Of a stretch of 40,967 bases of DNA, positions 9,885 through 19,710 are shown one piece after another; position 1 is the stretch's first letter; each line of letters starts with the position of its first letter. The stretch is from Bacteroidales bacterium (lineage in GTDB: Bacteria; Bacteroidota; Bacteroidia; Bacteroidales; P3). The DNA lies in contig JAEEHQ010000014.1 in assembly GCA_016280915.1 (NCBI GenBank), forward strand, positions 1 through 40,967. Direction: 5' to 3'. Below the pieces are notes generated by a model, which did not search any database, had not been told where the DNA came from, and worked only from the letters and a program-made list of their open reading frames with translations. The position numbers and the translations under genes were made by a program.

Positions 9885-12800
9885 CGTATGAGTGTTATGT
9901 CTCCTTTCAGCAAGTTATCGAATCCTGCTTCGCAACGGATACGACAGTAGTAAGTGTATACACCAGGCTGGCACCAGTTGCCGTTGTAGCGACCGTCCCA
10001 GCTGTCGTTGATGTCGTGGGTCTCGAAGACTTTTTCGCCCCAGCGAGAATAGATAGAGAGGTGAAATTCCAGCACCCATTTGCCGTGGAAGGTGAGTCGG
10101 TCGTTGATGCCGTCGTCGTTGGGCGAGAAGGCATTGGGTATGAATATATTGGGCTCACCACAAGTGATTTCGGTGCAATGGATGAACAGACTGCCCCGCC
10201 AGGTGCATCCTAAGCTATCCACCACAGCACATTCGTAGTGAGTAAGGGTATCTTGGGGTGTGGCAGTAGGGTTAGGGGTATAGGGGTTGATGAGCGTTGA
10301 GGGATCTGTCCAACTGTAGGCAGCTCCGGGGAGGGGAGTGGCGTGCAGACCCACATGTTGGGAGAGGAAAATTTCGTAACTGTCTGCCCATACTTGCATG
10401 TGGTCAAGCAGGGTGTCGCGAATGATGGTGACAGTATCGGAGTAGGGGCAGCCTGCCGTGTCGGTGAAATAGAGGGTGTGGTTGCCTGCGCAAAGGTTAT
10501 TGATAAGGCTGTCGGTGGTGCTTCCGCCTGGGTAACCATAGGAGAGGTGAATCCAACCTGTGCAGTTGTCGTCGCAGAGTATGCTGTCGGCCTCAATGCT
10601 ATATTGCAATAAGGGAGGGTCGATAATAGTGAAGACGACGGTGGATGTGCATTCGCCATGGATTACTTCGAGTTGGTGTTGGCGGCCGTCGGCACTCAGA
10701 CCTGAAAGGAGTGTGTCGCCGGGTGTGCCGTCCCATAGTATTTGTACGCTGTCGCGCATTGTTTCGGGAATACGCACAAGGGCGCTACCGTCGGCATATC
10801 CGGGACAGGTGGGGTTGCGCAGGATTAGGGTGTCGAGGGTTCGGAGATAGCGCACCTCGAAAGTGTCGGTCTGAGTGCAGCTACTGTCGAAGGTGGTCAT
10901 GCTGACCACATAGATGCCCGACTGGTTGACGTAAGGATTCGCAACATGGGAATCGGAAACGCCTTCGGTGAGCCATTGATAGGAGCAACCCAGCATGGGC
11001 TTGTGCCCTATTTGGGTGAGCTGTCCATCGCAGGGGGTTAGGATGTAATGTCTGCTTTGGGTGGCATCGAGCACGGTGACGTTGACCGAGGTGGTATCTG
11101 TTGTCTTGCAGCCGCCGTCCATATAGGCTATGAGGCGCACATGGTAGGTGCCAGCGTTGTTGAAGGTATGGGTAGGGTTGGTGGCGGTGGAGGTGTTGCC
11201 ATCGCCGAAGTCCCACAGATAGCTGTTGCCGCGGCCAGTGTTGTGAAAAGTGACTGTATAAGGGGCGCATCCAACAGGTGGCGCCACAAATTCGGCTACA
11301 GGATAATCGGTGTGGATGGTGAAACGAAATACGGCGTTGTTGCAGTTGTAGCTGCACTCATTGTTTTCGGACCATACATTAGGGGTGGTGGGGAAACTGT
11401 TGGTGCCGCCACAGCTGGCGCAGACGCTCTGATAGAGTGTTGAGCGGCGGTCGATGCGCGAGGTGCCGCCGTCGACATGGTCGCTGCCTCCCTGGTTGGC
11501 ATTGGCGTGGTCCTCACCAAAAAAGGTTGCATAATCCAAATGTGAGGCATGGTCGTCGATGGCTAACAGATAGAAGTCCTGCCCGTCGGTGGTGCTTTGA
11601 TATGCATCAGGTGTAACCTCCATGTTGTGGCAACTGCCTTGTGAGAAATCGCTCACACATGAGCCCACAAAGTCGCGACCCCACCCCACAGCATAGACAC
11701 GGTTGCAGATGTCGGCAGCAAAAGCGGTAGGGGAGAGGTTGGGGTGACCGATGTTGGTGCCAAAGACGGTTGACCATACACGTCGGGAGAGGTCGGGCTG
11801 CAGGCGGGCAAGAAGGTTGCCGGCTCCAGGGGTGTTGTAGCCAGCGTTATAAATCATGGTATTGCCTGTAGCTTTGGTTTGACCAAAAATGAAAACCTCG
11901 TTGTTCTTGCCCGTACGAACGAAATACACTTGGTCGTAGGCATCGGAACCGTAATAGGTACTGTTTATCAGTCGGTTGCCATGGTATGATATCTTGCTGA
12001 TAAATCCGTCGGCCGAACCGCCACGATAGGTGGTTTGATAAGCCCCCGGGGTGGTAGGGAAATTAGATGAGTTGGTGCCGCCACAGGCGATGACATTGTA
12101 GCTGGAGTCGACATCGATGGAGTAGACCGCATCGTCGCCGTCACCTCCAAGATAAGTGCACCAAATCATGTTGCGTAGGTTGTAGTCGAGCTTGAACACC
12201 ACCCCGTTTTGCTTGAGAGGTGGATAGATGTTAACGCTCCCCAGGGTAACAGGAAAGTCCATGGAGAAGGAAGTGGAGCCTATGTAGACATTGTTCAGGT
12301 CGTCGGTGATAATCTCTCCGCGGGCACCGTCACCATAGTTAGAATAGAGGGAGTCGTTGCCGCACATGTATGTGCGGTAGCTATTGTTGAAACTGTTACG
12401 GTAGTTGAGGCCGTCGTTGTTGGTGCCACCCACATAGGTGGATGCCGATAGACGGGTGCCGTCGATGGAAAAGCGCGAGACAAAGATATCGGAACCATTA
12501 GGATAGTTAACTGTTGTGGTTCCTTCATATTGGATAGGACTACCCCCTCTCATAATGCGCTGAAAAGCATCGGAGGAGGTTGGAAAATCCTCAGAGCCTG
12601 TGGTGCCAAAGATGACCAGCTCGTTGAAAGAGTTGACAAACATACTATGAGGCATGTCGGCATAGGATCCACCCAAATAGGTGGCGTAAATGCGTTGCGA
12701 GCCCGTAGAGTCGAATTTGAAGATGCCGATGTCGCAGTTGCCGTTGTAGGAAAGGTCGTATGCACCTGTGGAGACGGGGTAGCCGGTGCCGAAAATGAGT

Positions 12801-13678
12801 CCTGCTGTGTAGGTGTTCTTTTCGTAATCGTAGGCTGCCGTTGTGCCCCAGTTGTCGGCGGTGGAACCCGTGTAGGTGGAGAAATGCAGCACAGGGTCGA
12901 TAACTAAGGGCAGTTGAGTGTCGTAGTCGCCCACCACGAAGGTCACGCGGTTTCCTATTAGGCGATAGCGTACATCGATTTCGCAATGGCCGGTGTCGCA
13001 TTCTTGGTAGGCGTAAGGCCTGATTTCTACTATTTCGCCTACCGAAGTACGTATGATAAGATTGCCTGAAGAGAGGTAGAGTTTATCGGTTCCCTCGTAC
13101 TCCAAGACGATGGCGGAAGGGTTGGTGCCGGCACTTACGTAGTAGTTGGTCTTCATGGCATGCTCGGTAACGCGCACATCCATGTCGATACCGGGATAGA
13201 GGTCATGGTAGAGGATGGTTTTGAGGTGAGGCACTCGGCTTACCCAATGCTCGGGTTTGTTGCCTATGAAATAGTTATCGTAGCCCTCGGTGGGGTCGAT
13301 GTCGTGACCAGTTATCGTTACCTGGGGGTTGCTGCCTATAAAATGTACTTTGTAGGCATGTGCTGCCGTGGCATGTTGGTGATGGAAGTGGTCAGCGCTC
13401 TCTTCTTGGTCCTTGGCCTTGATGACGAAAGTGAAACAGTCGGTTTCGGCAAAGAAAGCGGCTTGGTTCATTTCGGATTTAAAGAGGAAGGGCTCTTTCC
13501 ATTGTCCTAAATTCTGGATGAAATGGAGTCGATGGCCGGTGCCTAAGGTGTCGCGTTGGTGAGCCCCTATCTGGGTGATAGGTGCCAGTAACAATAGTAG
13601 CACAAGGGTGTCCCGGAGGGCACCCTTGTACGTTATTGTGTTAAGACCCAGAGGTCTATTTAAGAACTTCGATAACAC
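9881..13678 (-). CDS. Large secreted protein: SBBP-type propeller repeats, PKD domain, T9SS type B sorting domain
   Basis: This is a 1,265-residue exported protein. A hydrophobic signal stretch (about 25-40) is followed by a region of the type seen before SBBP repeats (HFIQNLGQWKEPFLF; about 50-270). Then come several beta-propeller-like SBBP repeats with YLGG, YVGG and DFPTT-type motifs (about 270-730). A PKD domain (LWDFGDGNTST) lies near 800, and further Ig-like/Cys-rich segments follow. The last 90 residues (IPNAFSPNDDGINDRL, YSRWGEKVFE, GVYTYYCR) are a gliding-motility-associated, T9SS type B sorting domain. It should be exported and attached to the cell surface; the function beyond that is unknown. 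The start codon lies inside the upstream cargo gene (23-bp overlap), and the stop overlaps the Usp gene. Confidence 0.9.
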   Translation of the reverse strand: MLSKFLNRPLGLNTITYKGALRDTLVLLLLLAPITQIGAHQRDTLGTGHRLHFIQNLGQWKEPFLFKSEMNQAAFFAETDCFTFVIKAKDQEESADHFHHQHATAAHAYKVHFIGSNPQVTITGHDIDPTEGYDNYFIGNKPEHWVSRVPHLKTILYHDLYPGIDMDVRVTEHAMKTNYYVSAGTNPSAIVLEYEGTDKLYLSSGNLIIRTSVGEIVEIRPYAYQECDTGHCEIDVRYRLIGNRVTFVVGDYDTQLPLVIDPVLHFSTYTGSTADNWGTTAAYDYEKNTYTAGLIFGTGYPVSTGAYDLSYNGNCDIGIFKFDSTGSQRIYATYLGGSYADMPHSMFVNSFNELVIFGTTGSEDFPTSSDAFQRIMRGGSPIQYEGTTTVNYPNGSDIFVSRFSIDGTRLSASTYVGGTNNDGLNYRNSFNNSYRTYMCGNDSLYSNYGDGARGEIITDDLNNVYIGSTSFSMDFPVTLGSVNIYPPLKQNGVVFKLDYNLRNMIWCTYLGGDGDDAVYSIDVDSSYNVIACGGTNSSNFPTTPGAYQTTYRGGSADGFISKISYHGNRLINSTYYGSDAYDQVYFVRTGKNNEVFIFGQTKATGNTMIYNAGYNTPGAGNLLARLQPDLSRRVWSTVFGTNIGHPNLSPTAFAADICNRVYAVGWGRDFVGSCVSDFSQGSCHNMEVTPDAYQSTTDGQDFYLLAIDDHASHLDYATFFGEDHANANQGGSDHVDGGTSRIDRRSTLYQSVCASCGGTNSFPTTPNVWSENNECSYNCNNAVFRFTIHTDYPVAEFVAPPVGCAPYTVTFHNTGRGNSYLWDFGDGNTSTATNPTHTFNNAGTYHVRLIAYMDGGCKTTDTTSVNVTVLDATQSRHYILTPCDGQLTQIGHKPMLGCSYQWLTEGVSDSHVANPYVNQSGIYVVSMTTFDSSCTQTDTFEVRYLRTLDTLILRNPTCPGYADGSALVRIPETMRDSVQILWDGTPGDTLLSGLSADGRQHQLEVIHGECTSTVVFTIIDPPLLQYSIEADSILCDDNCTGWIHLSYGYPGGSTTDSLINNLCAGNHTLYFTDTAGCPYSDTVTIIRDTLLDHMQVWADSYEIFLSQHVGLHATPLPGAAYSWTDPSTLINPYTPNPTATPQDTLTHYECAVVDSLGCTWRGSLFIHCTEITCGEPNIFIPNAFSPNDDGINDRLTFHGKWVLEFHLSIYSRWGEKVFETHDINDSWDGRYNGNWCQPGVYTYYCRIRCEAGFDNLLKGDITLIR

Positions 13679-16600
13679 CGTTATGTTCTATGTTGCCCTT
13701 GTAGCCCTTGCCGACGAAACGGTAAAAATAGGTGCCTGCAGGGCTGTTGGTGGATGCGGGATCCCAGAAGTCTTCCTCCTTGTCGATATTCTCAGCATGG
13801 AACACACGGGAACCCCATTTGTCGTAGATGTCGAGTTGGTTGATTGGGTAAGCCAGACCCTCGACAAGATTCTTGATGACAAAGCGGTCGTTGATACCGT
13901 CGGAATTGGGGGTCACCATATTGGGGAACTGTAGCTGGTCGTTGATGATCAGGATGGTGTTCTCCACCGTGTCGCTGCAGACGATGAGGCGACCACTGGG
14001 GCCGTGATTGTCCGTGCGTGCAATCAAGCGGATGGTATAGCTGCCCGAGATGTCCTCACCAGCAGGAGCTTGCCATGTAAAGTTCGGGTTCTTTTCGGTT
14101 GCTGTATGGAATGAGTATGGATTATCCTTGTCGTACTGGATTTCCCAACGGTAGATATTGTTGCCTTCGTCGGGAGTGGTTGTGTTGTGCAAGGCAATGT
14201 TGGGGTGTACCACATTCGGGTAGGTGGGTTCCCATGAGAATTGAGCCTCGGGCTGTGAGAAAACGGTGACAAGGCCAGGATAAATCAGAGAGTCTTTGCA
14301 GCCGCCCTCACTTTCCACATAGTATTTGAAGTCATACTGGCCTGCGGCATAGGAGTGACTTGGGTCTTTCAATGTCGAATAGGTGCCGTCGCCGAATACC
14401 CAGCGGTATTTATAGCCATTCTTGGTAGTGTTGACAATATTGATTGTCAGCGGTTCGCATCCTTCGATGGGGAAGATGCCCGGGTCGAAATTAGGTATAG
14501 GTTGTGGCAGTACTTTCACCAAGATGGTGTCACGAGCAACGCATTGGATGTTTTTCTCGCTGTGGATTGCTTCAACAATGTAGGTATGGTCGGCAAAGGT
14601 GCTGGGAGTAGTGGTGATGACAGGTGTGCGTTCGCCGAAGGGCTCCCACAAATAGGCATAGTTCTCATTGGTGAATTTGTCGCGAGCATCCAGCGTGATG
14701 GTGTTTATGTCGCAAATGATGGTGTCGTTACCCAGAGAGGGCAAGGGGGTAGTAACGGTGGAGATATGTGTTATGGTGTCCCAACGGCAACCAAATTCGT
14801 CATAAATGGACAATTTGATATTGAAATCGCCACTTGTGTCGGGAGATGAAATGAAGGCTGCTGTGCTGTCGTTCCACTTCTTGTTGATGATAAGACCTCG
14901 GTAGATACCGTCGTAGAAGTCGGTCAAATGGTTGGTGTCGGGACGCCATACTACAGAGTCGATGGCTACCTGGTAGTCGCAGCCGCCACCGCCACTGATA
15001 TTGCAGATGTCTAACGACCAGTTGAACACCCAGCCATTGTCAATGGCAAAGTAGTCGCAGATTTCAATAACCCATGTACCATTGAGCGGACAGCCAACCA
15101 AGCTGCTGAAGTCGTCAGCGGGGATATAGTAGTTCACCATTCCTATGTGATCGCTAGAGTCCAAGGTTGTTACCGTGTGAGTGCCAGCATTGTCACCTGC
15201 ATTGACGAATGGAGGTACCATAACGGGGATGTCGAAATCGTGGGCGCCTGTATGTCCCGGTGAGGCCATACCTGCATCGGTAGGGTTGGTGGTGTTACAA
15301 GTCTCACCAGATACCAAGGTGTATTCTCCGTTGCGTGAAAAACAGTAGTTCCAACCTATGCCCCATGGATTATAGATAGAGTCGCATGCTCTTTCGGTAC
15401 CACCACCTATTTGATCCCAGCCATCTGGAGGATTGCCGGAAGGACATCCCGTGTAACGGCCATAACCATTCGATGTGCCTGATGGTGGAATGTATCCATC
15501 GGGAGCATCACTTTCACTGTGATATTTCAAAAATGAGTGGCCTATAGTTGTGGAGACAGTTTTGTCGTAGATTGGACAGGCGATAGCCATGCTATAGTCG
15601 CCCATATAGGAATGTTCGTAGTTTACGCATATGGAGCAAATGTCACCAGCCGATTCAATTTGACGTCCGTTGGGAAATTCGTCGAAGGTTACGGGTGCCT
15701 CATAGCATCGAAGAGGGCAACGAGGGCCGTCGGGTATAAAGACTCGTATGTCGTTGATTTTGGAGACCACCTTAGCAAACTTGATTTTTTTCAGCGTCAG
15801 GGTACCATTTTCACCTTCATAACCTACGTTAACTTGCAATGAGTCGTTGTTGCAAATGGTGGCGAGGTCGAAGATTGTCTTGATGGGGTTTTGTGCCACA
15901 CGGACCTGAACAGTCATATAGTTTCTGGAAGGACAGCCATTCTCATCGGTAAGTTGCAGAATTACATCAAAGCAGCCTACGCGGTTGTAGGAATGGAAGT
16001 CGACAGAGTCGAGATTGATGCCTGCCACTGTGTCGCCAGCGCCTGAGGACCACGTGAAGATTGTGGTGGAGTCGTGGGGCTCGTAGTAGCCGTATACGTG
16101 GCTATATATGCCATGGCCATGAAATCGAATACCTTGTCCCATACAGAGAAGTGCACCGTCGGACCAGCCGATGGTATCGACTCTGATCAAGTGGTCGTGG
16201 TCGTCTACAAATTCTCCACCTGTACCGGTGCTGTCTGGTACCCATATTTGTTCAAAAATGGAGTCAAAAGCTGTGGGCACCGGTTTAAAGTATGACTGGG
16301 CTAACACGTTGCCATGTTTGTCAATACGTTCATACATGGTGTCGATCATACTCACAACGTTCTCGCACGGTTTGGCGCAGTCGACGCCAAGCATGAAGCC
16401 CGAGTGGGGCAAAGTATCATCGGCATGCAACAAGCTGGCGCGAAAACGTAAGGTGATGATACGCGACGTGTTGGTGGAGCCAATATACAAAGTAGGACTT
16501 GAGATGGGAGTGCTATTGTTCACCTTCATAATCAGCGGGCTAGTGATAGACGGGCCGTCATAGAAGTACAACGTATCGTAGGGTCCGATATCGTAGGACA

Positions 16601-16853
16601 TGAGGTATACGGTGAGGAAAGTGGTAGCGGTGTCGCTAGTGTCGCAAGTTGAACGGAGGTAGTAGATGCGGTCGTAGCCATGAGTGTAATTACCAGTAGG
16701 ACCACCATCGTCATATAACCTCAGGCCCGATCCGGGACCATCGATAGTATCGCCATTATTGGCGTCGGTCAGGACGACATGCTTGAGGTCTTGAGCATAG
16801 GCGCCAAAACAACCGAGGCATAGTAGGATGACCAATGTTGCTATCTTTTTCAT
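13656..16853 (-). CDS. Large secreted protein: CUB-like, proprotein-convertase-like and PKD domains, T9SS type B sorting domain
   Basis: This 1,065-residue protein starts with a clear signal peptide (MKKIATLVILLCLGCFGAYAQ, cut after AYA). An N-terminal region (about 30-155) with YDTLYFYDG and RFRASL resembles CUB-like domains of Bacteroidota surface proteins. Near 600-660, a segment with LNGTWVIEICDYF and WVFNWSLDIC is like the P-domain of proprotein convertases. A PKD domain (YRWVFGDGTYSTL) lies near 830. The C-terminus (PNMVTPNSDGINDRF, IYDKWGSRVF, GTYFYRF) is a type B sorting domain. No protease catalytic motif is visible, so it is probably a binding or structural surface protein. The stop lies 23 bp inside the next cargo gene, so the two are co-expressed. 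A -7-like box sits just upstream at 16882-16889. Confidence 0.9.
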   Translation of the reverse strand: MKKIATLVILLCLGCFGAYAQDLKHVVLTDANNGDTIDGPGSGLRLYDDGGPTGNYTHGYDRIYYLRSTCDTSDTATTFLTVYLMSYDIGPYDTLYFYDGPSITSPLIMKVNNSTPISSPTLYIGSTNTSRIITLRFRASLLHADDTLPHSGFMLGVDCAKPCENVVSMIDTMYERIDKHGNVLAQSYFKPVPTAFDSIFEQIWVPDSTGTGGEFVDDHDHLIRVDTIGWSDGALLCMGQGIRFHGHGIYSHVYGYYEPHDSTTIFTWSSGAGDTVAGINLDSVDFHSYNRVGCFDVILQLTDENGCPSRNYMTVQVRVAQNPIKTIFDLATICNNDSLQVNVGYEGENGTLTLKKIKFAKVVSKINDIRVFIPDGPRCPLRCYEAPVTFDEFPNGRQIESAGDICSICVNYEHSYMGDYSMAIACPIYDKTVSTTIGHSFLKYHSESDAPDGYIPPSGTSNGYGRYTGCPSGNPPDGWDQIGGGTERACDSIYNPWGIGWNYCFSRNGEYTLVSGETCNTTNPTDAGMASPGHTGAHDFDIPVMVPPFVNAGDNAGTHTVTTLDSSDHIGMVNYYIPADDFSSLVGCPLNGTWVIEICDYFAIDNGWVFNWSLDICNISGGGGCDYQVAIDSVVWRPDTNHLTDFYDGIYRGLIINKKWNDSTAAFISSPDTSGDFNIKLSIYDEFGCRWDTITHISTVTTPLPSLGNDTIICDINTITLDARDKFTNENYAYLWEPFGERTPVITTTPSTFADHTYIVEAIHSEKNIQCVARDTILVKVLPQPIPNFDPGIFPIEGCEPLTINIVNTTKNGYKYRWVFGDGTYSTLKDPSHSYAAGQYDFKYYVESEGGCKDSLIYPGLVTVFSQPEAQFSWEPTYPNVVHPNIALHNTTTPDEGNNIYRWEIQYDKDNPYSFHTATEKNPNFTWQAPAGEDISGSYTIRLIARTDNHGPSGRLIVCSDTVENTILIINDQLQFPNMVTPNSDGINDRFVIKNLVEGLAYPINQLDIYDKWGSRVFHAENIDKEEDFWDPASTNSPAGTYFYRFVGKGYKGNIEHNGVIEVLK

Positions 16854-16881
16854 ATCAAATAGTATTTATTCATTAACTAAT

Positions 16882-16889
16882 CAAATATA
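16882..16889 (-). promoter_or_regulatory. Bacteroidota -7 box (TATATTTG) before the T9SS cargo operon
   Basis: TAnnTTTG on the minus strand, 28 bp before the ATG of the 1,065-residue cargo gene and inside the 64-bp gap after the previous gene. No good -33 box is seen. Confidence 0.4.
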
Positions 16890-16917
16890 GAGTGTTTAAA
16901 CCTCTTTTGTTTTGGGG

Positions 16918-17364
16918 CTATTTCTCCCAGCGTTCCGGTAGTGCGGTTCGAGAATATGCCTCATCCCAGCTTCGTACTGCCAAGTAGCGGTTTGTGGCAT
17001 TGTGGGTGTCGAAATAAATTGTGTGGGTGTAGTCTTGTTTTTGGAAATTGAGGAAGTCCCATGCCCAGTAGCTGAAGACTTCGAGGTCGACTACATAATT
17101 TTCAGAGGGATGCTGTTTGGTGATAAAGTTGGTCAGCTCAGAAATGTTGAAAACCAGGGCACCTTGGGGCACTGTGTCGCACATATAGAAAGAGTTGCGT
17201 GAAAAATTGCAGCGATACTCAAATTTCTCCTGAGGATATTCGGAAGGAGGAATGTTGCGGAATTCAAGATAGGGACGGACAATTTCGGTGCAGTTCTGGG
17301 CACATGCACGGCTGCCTATTCCTACCATGGCAATGAGTACTGCGATATACAAAACCTTTTTCAT
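16918..17364 (-). CDS. Small secreted protein of unknown function
   Basis: The 148-residue product has a typical signal peptide (MKKVLYIAVLIAMVGIGSRACAQ, with cleavage after the CAQ region), then a mature part of about 125 residues rich in Tyr, Phe and Asn. Three Cys lie in the mature part, compatible with disulfides outside the cytoplasm. No lipobox is evident and there is no sorting domain, so it is probably periplasmic. I do not recognise the family. It lies 64 bp upstream of the two T9SS type B cargo genes in the same direction and about 150 bp downstream of rnfE, in the place where rnfA would be expected. It could be a helper of the cargo proteins, but only its position suggests that. 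Confidence 0.75.
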   Translation of the reverse strand: MKKVLYIAVLIAMVGIGSRACAQNCTEIVRPYLEFRNIPPSEYPQEKFEYRCNFSRNSFYMCDTVPQGALVFNISELTNFITKQHPSENYVVDLEVFSYWAWDFLNFQKQDYTHTIYFDTHNATNRYLAVRSWDEAYSRTALPERWEK

Positions 17365-17511
17365 ATCTCAATGTTTTTAATTAATAATTTGTTTTCTCTG
17401 TTGTTATACTACCTTTTTCAAGTAATATTCGTTTGCGAAAATTTACTTTCTATATATAAGAGTCTTTGGGTTCGATTTCGTCACCCCCCGACCCCTGGTT
17501 TTTAACTTTTT

Positions 17512-18099
17512 TTATGAGTTTTTCTGAAATTTGCGCACCAAAGCCATCAAATAACCCAAAACCAAGAAGCCGCCAGGAGCCAAAATGAAGAGCAACATGC
17601 CGTCGTTGCCACCGATGATGCTGTGGCCGAAAACGGCTCCGCCGCCAAGTAGTTCGCGGAAAAAACCGATGAGGGTCAGAGCCCAGGTGAAGCCCAAGCC
17701 CATGAATAGACCGTCGAGGAAAGAGTTGCCCACATTGTTTTTGGAAGCAAAGGCCTCAGCACGACCCAGCACGATACAGTTGACCACAATCAGCGGGATG
17801 AAGAGACCGAGGGTTTCATAAAGGTCGGGCAGGAACCCCTGCATTACCAGCTGGACGATGGTGACGAAAGTGGCAATGATGACAATGAAGGAGGGTATGC
17901 GCACCTTGTCGGGAATGACCGACTTGAGGAGTGAGATGACGGTGTTGGACATCATCAGCACAAAGGTGGTGGCCAAGCCCATGCACATGCCGTTGATGGC
18001 CGATGTGGTGGTGGCCAAGGTGGGGCACATGCCTAAGACGAGTACCCAGGTCGGATTTTCTTTGATAAGTCCGTTTTTTATGATATCAGATGTTTTCAT
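17512..18099 (-). CDS. rnfE: Rnf complex subunit RnfE (membrane)
   Basis: RnfE is a membrane subunit of the ferredoxin:NAD+ oxidoreductase that couples electron transfer to ion pumping. The 195-residue product has the family signatures ENPTWVLVLGMCPTLA near the start, a central IPSFIVIIATFVTI stretch, and VNCIVLGRAEAFASKN, with about six membrane helices. These motifs identify RnfE rather than its paralogue RnfA. The start overlaps the rnfG stop by one base (TAATG), so the two genes are tightly coupled. Downstream, where rnfA usually closes the operon, there is instead a 147-bp gap and an unrelated secreted-protein gene. Confidence 0.95.
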   Translation of the reverse strand: MKTSDIIKNGLIKENPTWVLVLGMCPTLATTTSAINGMCMGLATTFVLMMSNTVISLLKSVIPDKVRIPSFIVIIATFVTIVQLVMQGFLPDLYETLGLFIPLIVVNCIVLGRAEAFASKNNVGNSFLDGLFMGLGFTWALTLIGFFRELLGGGAVFGHSIIGGNDGMLLFILAPGGFLVLGYLMALVRKFQKNS

Positions 18100-18662
18100 T
18101 ATTCATTGCCTCCTTTCTGGAAGATTTGATATGCATTGTTGATGATTTCGCAGAATGCACGTGAGGTGATGGTGGAACCGCTGATGGCATCCACCTGACC
18201 GCCGTCTTTCTTGACACTCAGCGGAGTGGCAGGGTCCATGCCGATGACATTGCCTTTGTTGCCCTCTTGGAACCACTCGCCAGCCTTGGCACCCAATCCG
18301 GGGGTCTCGGCTGTCTGCAGGATTTGATAGCCAGACACTTTGCCTTGGGCATCGAAGCCCACCATGGCCACAAGGTCTCCACCAAAGCCCTTTGCGCTTT
18401 TGGCTTCGATGGCCATGCCCACCATGTTGCCATCGGCATCGACGGCCTTGGTGTAGTGGTTGCCTTCAATTTCTATGTCTTCTAATTGGTCGTAGGCAGG
18501 AAGCACGGCTTTGATGGCTGCTTCGGTCTTGGCCTTCTGGGCCTGTGCAATAGGCTCGGCTGTAACGTTGCTAACTAAAGCAAGTGCCAATGCTGCCACC
18601 AAGCTGATGCAGGTAAGCACCACCAGCATATTGGTTAATGTGGATTCTATTTTCTTAGCCAT
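18099..18662 (-). CDS. rnfG: Rnf complex subunit RnfG (covalent FMN)
   Basis: RnfG carries covalently bound FMN on the outer face of the membrane. The 187-residue protein has one N-terminal membrane helix (about 10-32) and an FMN-binding domain with ETPGLGAKAGEWF near 119-131. The attachment motif SGSTITS lies at 161-167, where Thr164 is the expected phosphoester-linked residue (the common form is SGATxTS). It sits 38 bp after rnfD and overlaps rnfE. Confidence 0.95.
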   Translation of the reverse strand: MAKKIESTLTNMLVVLTCISLVAALALALVSNVTAEPIAQAQKAKTEAAIKAVLPAYDQLEDIEIEGNHYTKAVDADGNMVGMAIEAKSAKGFGGDLVAMVGFDAQGKVSGYQILQTAETPGLGAKAGEWFQEGNKGNVIGMDPATPLSVKKDGGQVDAISGSTITSRAFCEIINNAYQIFQKGGNE

Positions 18663-18700
18663 AGTTGATTATACTTTATATCGTTAATCGTTGTTTTTTC

Positions 18701-19660
18701 TTAGCAGGCAAATCTTGCTGGTTTGCACCATCTGTTGAGCAAGGGGGTGATGGAGTTCATCAGCAGAATGGCAAAGCTGACACCCTCGGGGTAGGCTCCC
18801 CAGTTGCGGATGATGATGGTGAGCAGGCCGCAGCCAAAACCGAAGATAAGTTGGGCAGTCTTGGACATGGGCGAGGTGACCATGTCGGTGGCCATGAAGC
18901 AGGCACCAAGCATGATACCGCCGGTGAAGATAGTCATCACAGGGTTGAGGAATTGCTCGGGGTTGACCAGCCACAGAATGCCGCTGAAGATGAAGGCTGT
19001 GCCGATGAAGGCCACAGGTATGTGCCAGCTGATGACTTTGCGCCACAGCAGGTAGATGGCACCGATGAGGATGGCGATGGCGCTTACCTCACCAAAAGAG
19101 CCGCCAACATGGCCAAGGAAGGCATCCATGAGACCGGGCATGTCGCTCAGGCCGCTCTCCTTGAAGATGCCCAGAGGGGTGGCTCCGGTGGTGGTGTCCA
19201 ACGACATGGGGAACCATTTTCCCACGGTGGGCCAAGTGGTCATCTGCACGGGGAAGGATATGAGCATGAACACACGGCCTACTAATGCAGGATTGAAGGG
19301 ATTCTTGCCCAGGCCTCCGAAGGTCATTTTGCCAACACCGATGGCTACCAGGGCACCAATGGCCACCAGCCATATCATGTCGGCCGTGGCAGGCACGTTG
19401 AATGCGAGCAGCAGACCGGTGACAACGGCAGAGCCGTCGCACACGGTGGTAGGCACTTTGAGCAAGTATTTCTCAATGAGCCATTGGAAGAGGCAGCAGC
19501 AAGCTACTGACACCAAGCTGATGAGCAGGGCGTTGAGGCCGAAGTAGGCAATGCCGCAGAGCAGCATGGGAGCCATGGCCAGATTGACACGCCACATGAT
19601 TTTTTTTGTCGATTCGTCGCTATGAACATGCGGAGAACCCGATATATTTAATAGATTCAT
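18701..19660 (-). CDS. rnfD: Rnf complex subunit RnfD (covalent FMN, membrane)
   Basis: The 319-residue polytopic membrane protein has the family's PFNPALVGRVF motif (about 121-131) and the flavin attachment motif TTTGATPL (157-163), where Thr161 is the expected FMN site. C-terminal signatures include GGIMLGACFMATD and IRNWGAYPEGVSFA. Its length is normal for RnfD/NqrB-type subunits of anaerobes. It follows rnfC by 50 bp and precedes rnfG by 38 bp. Confidence 0.95.
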   Translation of the reverse strand: MNLLNISGSPHVHSDESTKKIMWRVNLAMAPMLLCGIAYFGLNALLISLVSVACCCLFQWLIEKYLLKVPTTVCDGSAVVTGLLLAFNVPATADMIWLVAIGALVAIGVGKMTFGGLGKNPFNPALVGRVFMLISFPVQMTTWPTVGKWFPMSLDTTTGATPLGIFKESGLSDMPGLMDAFLGHVGGSFGEVSAIAILIGAIYLLWRKVISWHIPVAFIGTAFIFSGILWLVNPEQFLNPVMTIFTGGIMLGACFMATDMVTSPMSKTAQLIFGFGCGLLTIIIRNWGAYPEGVSFAILLMNSITPLLNRWCKPARFAC

Positions 19661-19710
19661 ATTTTTTTATATTGATGAGTTCTTATGAATGTAGTTTGCT
19701 TTTGTTGTGA

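Noticed and set aside
17512-18099. Reading this gene as rnfA
   Set aside because: ENPTWVLVLGMCPTLA and VNCIVLGRAEAFASKN are RnfE signatures; RnfA has a different N-terminus (NNxVLxxFLGxCP type).
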